Both the position numbers and the translations under genes were made by a program. The notes beneath the pieces are model-generated. The model searched no databases. It was not told where the DNA came from and was given only the letters and a program-made list of their open reading frames with translations. From Acholeplasmataceae bacterium (GTDB lineage: Bacteria; Bacillota; Negativicutes; Acidaminococcales; Acidaminococcaceae): DNA of 6,244 bases. Numbering within the stretch: position 1 is the first letter of the stretch; each line of letters opens with the position of its first letter. Shown piece by piece: positions 6,149 to 6,244 of the stretch. The stretch lies in assembly GCA_012719555.1 (NCBI GenBank), contig JAAYAE010000196.1, positions 1 to 6,244 of the forward strand, given 5' to 3'.

Positions 6149-6244
6149 GCAGGGCTGGCGCCCCTGTGCAGTATTCGCTATGCGAAAGTGCAGCTTTTGC
6201 TTCGCAAAGTGCAGCTGCTCCTATGGAGCGTGCAGTATTGAAAG
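6149..6244 (+). repeat. Tandem array of short GTGCAG-headed hairpins, running off the window edge
   Basis: GTGCAG occurs at 6166, 6188, 6209 and 6230, spaced 22, 21 and 21 bases. After each comes TA or CT and then a tiny hairpin with a 5-bp stem and 3-base loop. Unit 1 is TTCGC-TAT-GCGAA (6174-6186), unit 2 TTTGC-TTC-GCAAA (6196-6208) and unit 3 GCTCC-TAT-GGAGC (6217-6229). Unit 4 (TA, then TTGAA at 6238-6242) is cut by the window end. A GC-rich lead-in hairpin, CAGGG/CCCTG (6150-6154 with 6162-6166), precedes unit 1. Stem sequences differ while pairing is kept, and no T-tract follows any stem. Family and function are unrecognised. It could be a dispersed intergenic repeat, an mRNA-stabilising 3' structure or a DNA-binding array. 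Confidence 0.75.

Noticed and set aside
6150..6166. GC-rich hairpin after the last gene as a Rho-independent terminator
   Set aside because: The stem is followed by GTGCAG repeats and not by a T-tract.
6166..6244. Terminal repeats as a CRISPR array
   Set aside because: The constant part is only 6 bases, the period is 21-22 bases and the variable parts are self-palindromic, unlike CRISPR repeats and spacers.
6149..6244. Reverse-strand open frame through the hairpin array
   Set aside because: One reverse frame lacks stops across the array, but there is no start with a ribosome site in view and no recognisable protein; it follows from the repeat period.

Overview
The window reads as a stretch of a low-to-moderate GC, Gram-positive-lineage (Bacillota; Clostridia or Negativicutes style) chromosome. 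This is an inference from protein style: a secreted glucosaminidase of clostridial type, a FolP with a long N-terminal extension, a DUF815 ATPase, and purine-rich Shine-Dalgarno sites with ATGA start/stop overlaps. All supported genes are on the + strand and packed tightly. No rRNA, tRNA, insertion sequence or CRISPR was seen.

Layout. (1) Positions 2-835 hold the 3' part of a secreted cell-wall glucosaminidase whose true start lies upstream of the window. (2) Positions 859-5348 form a compact, probably single operon: trmL (tRNA wobble 2'-O-methyltransferase), a 6-pyruvoyltetrahydropterin synthase/QueD-family protein, folE2 (GTP cyclohydrolase IB), folP (dihydropteroate synthase with a cysteine-rich N-terminal extension), folK (HPPK) and a DUF815 AAA-type ATPase. 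Neighbours overlap by 4 or 10 bases or are separated by 3 or 35 bases. (3) After a 58-base AT-rich gap comes an integral membrane protein (5408-6148) that resembles ECF-type transporter S components. (4) From just after its stop codon to the window edge lies a tandem array of very short hairpins, each introduced by GTGCAG with a 21-22 base period.

How the genes work together. FolE2 makes 7,8-dihydroneopterin triphosphate from GTP, FolK pyrophosphorylates 6-hydroxymethyl-dihydropterin, and FolP condenses that product with p-aminobenzoate. The step between, normally carried out by dihydroneopterin aldolase (FolB), has no FolB gene here. Instead the cluster carries a PTPS-family enzyme with a CExxHGH active-site motif, the signature linked to PTPS-III-type enzymes that replace FolB. 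The same protein could instead be, or also be, QueD of queuosine synthesis. The adjacent trmL, which also acts on tRNA position 34, keeps that reading open.

The two most notable items are the likely FolB bypass and the terminal GTGCAG hairpin array. In the array the stem sequences differ from unit to unit but base pairing is kept, and the array runs off the window edge.
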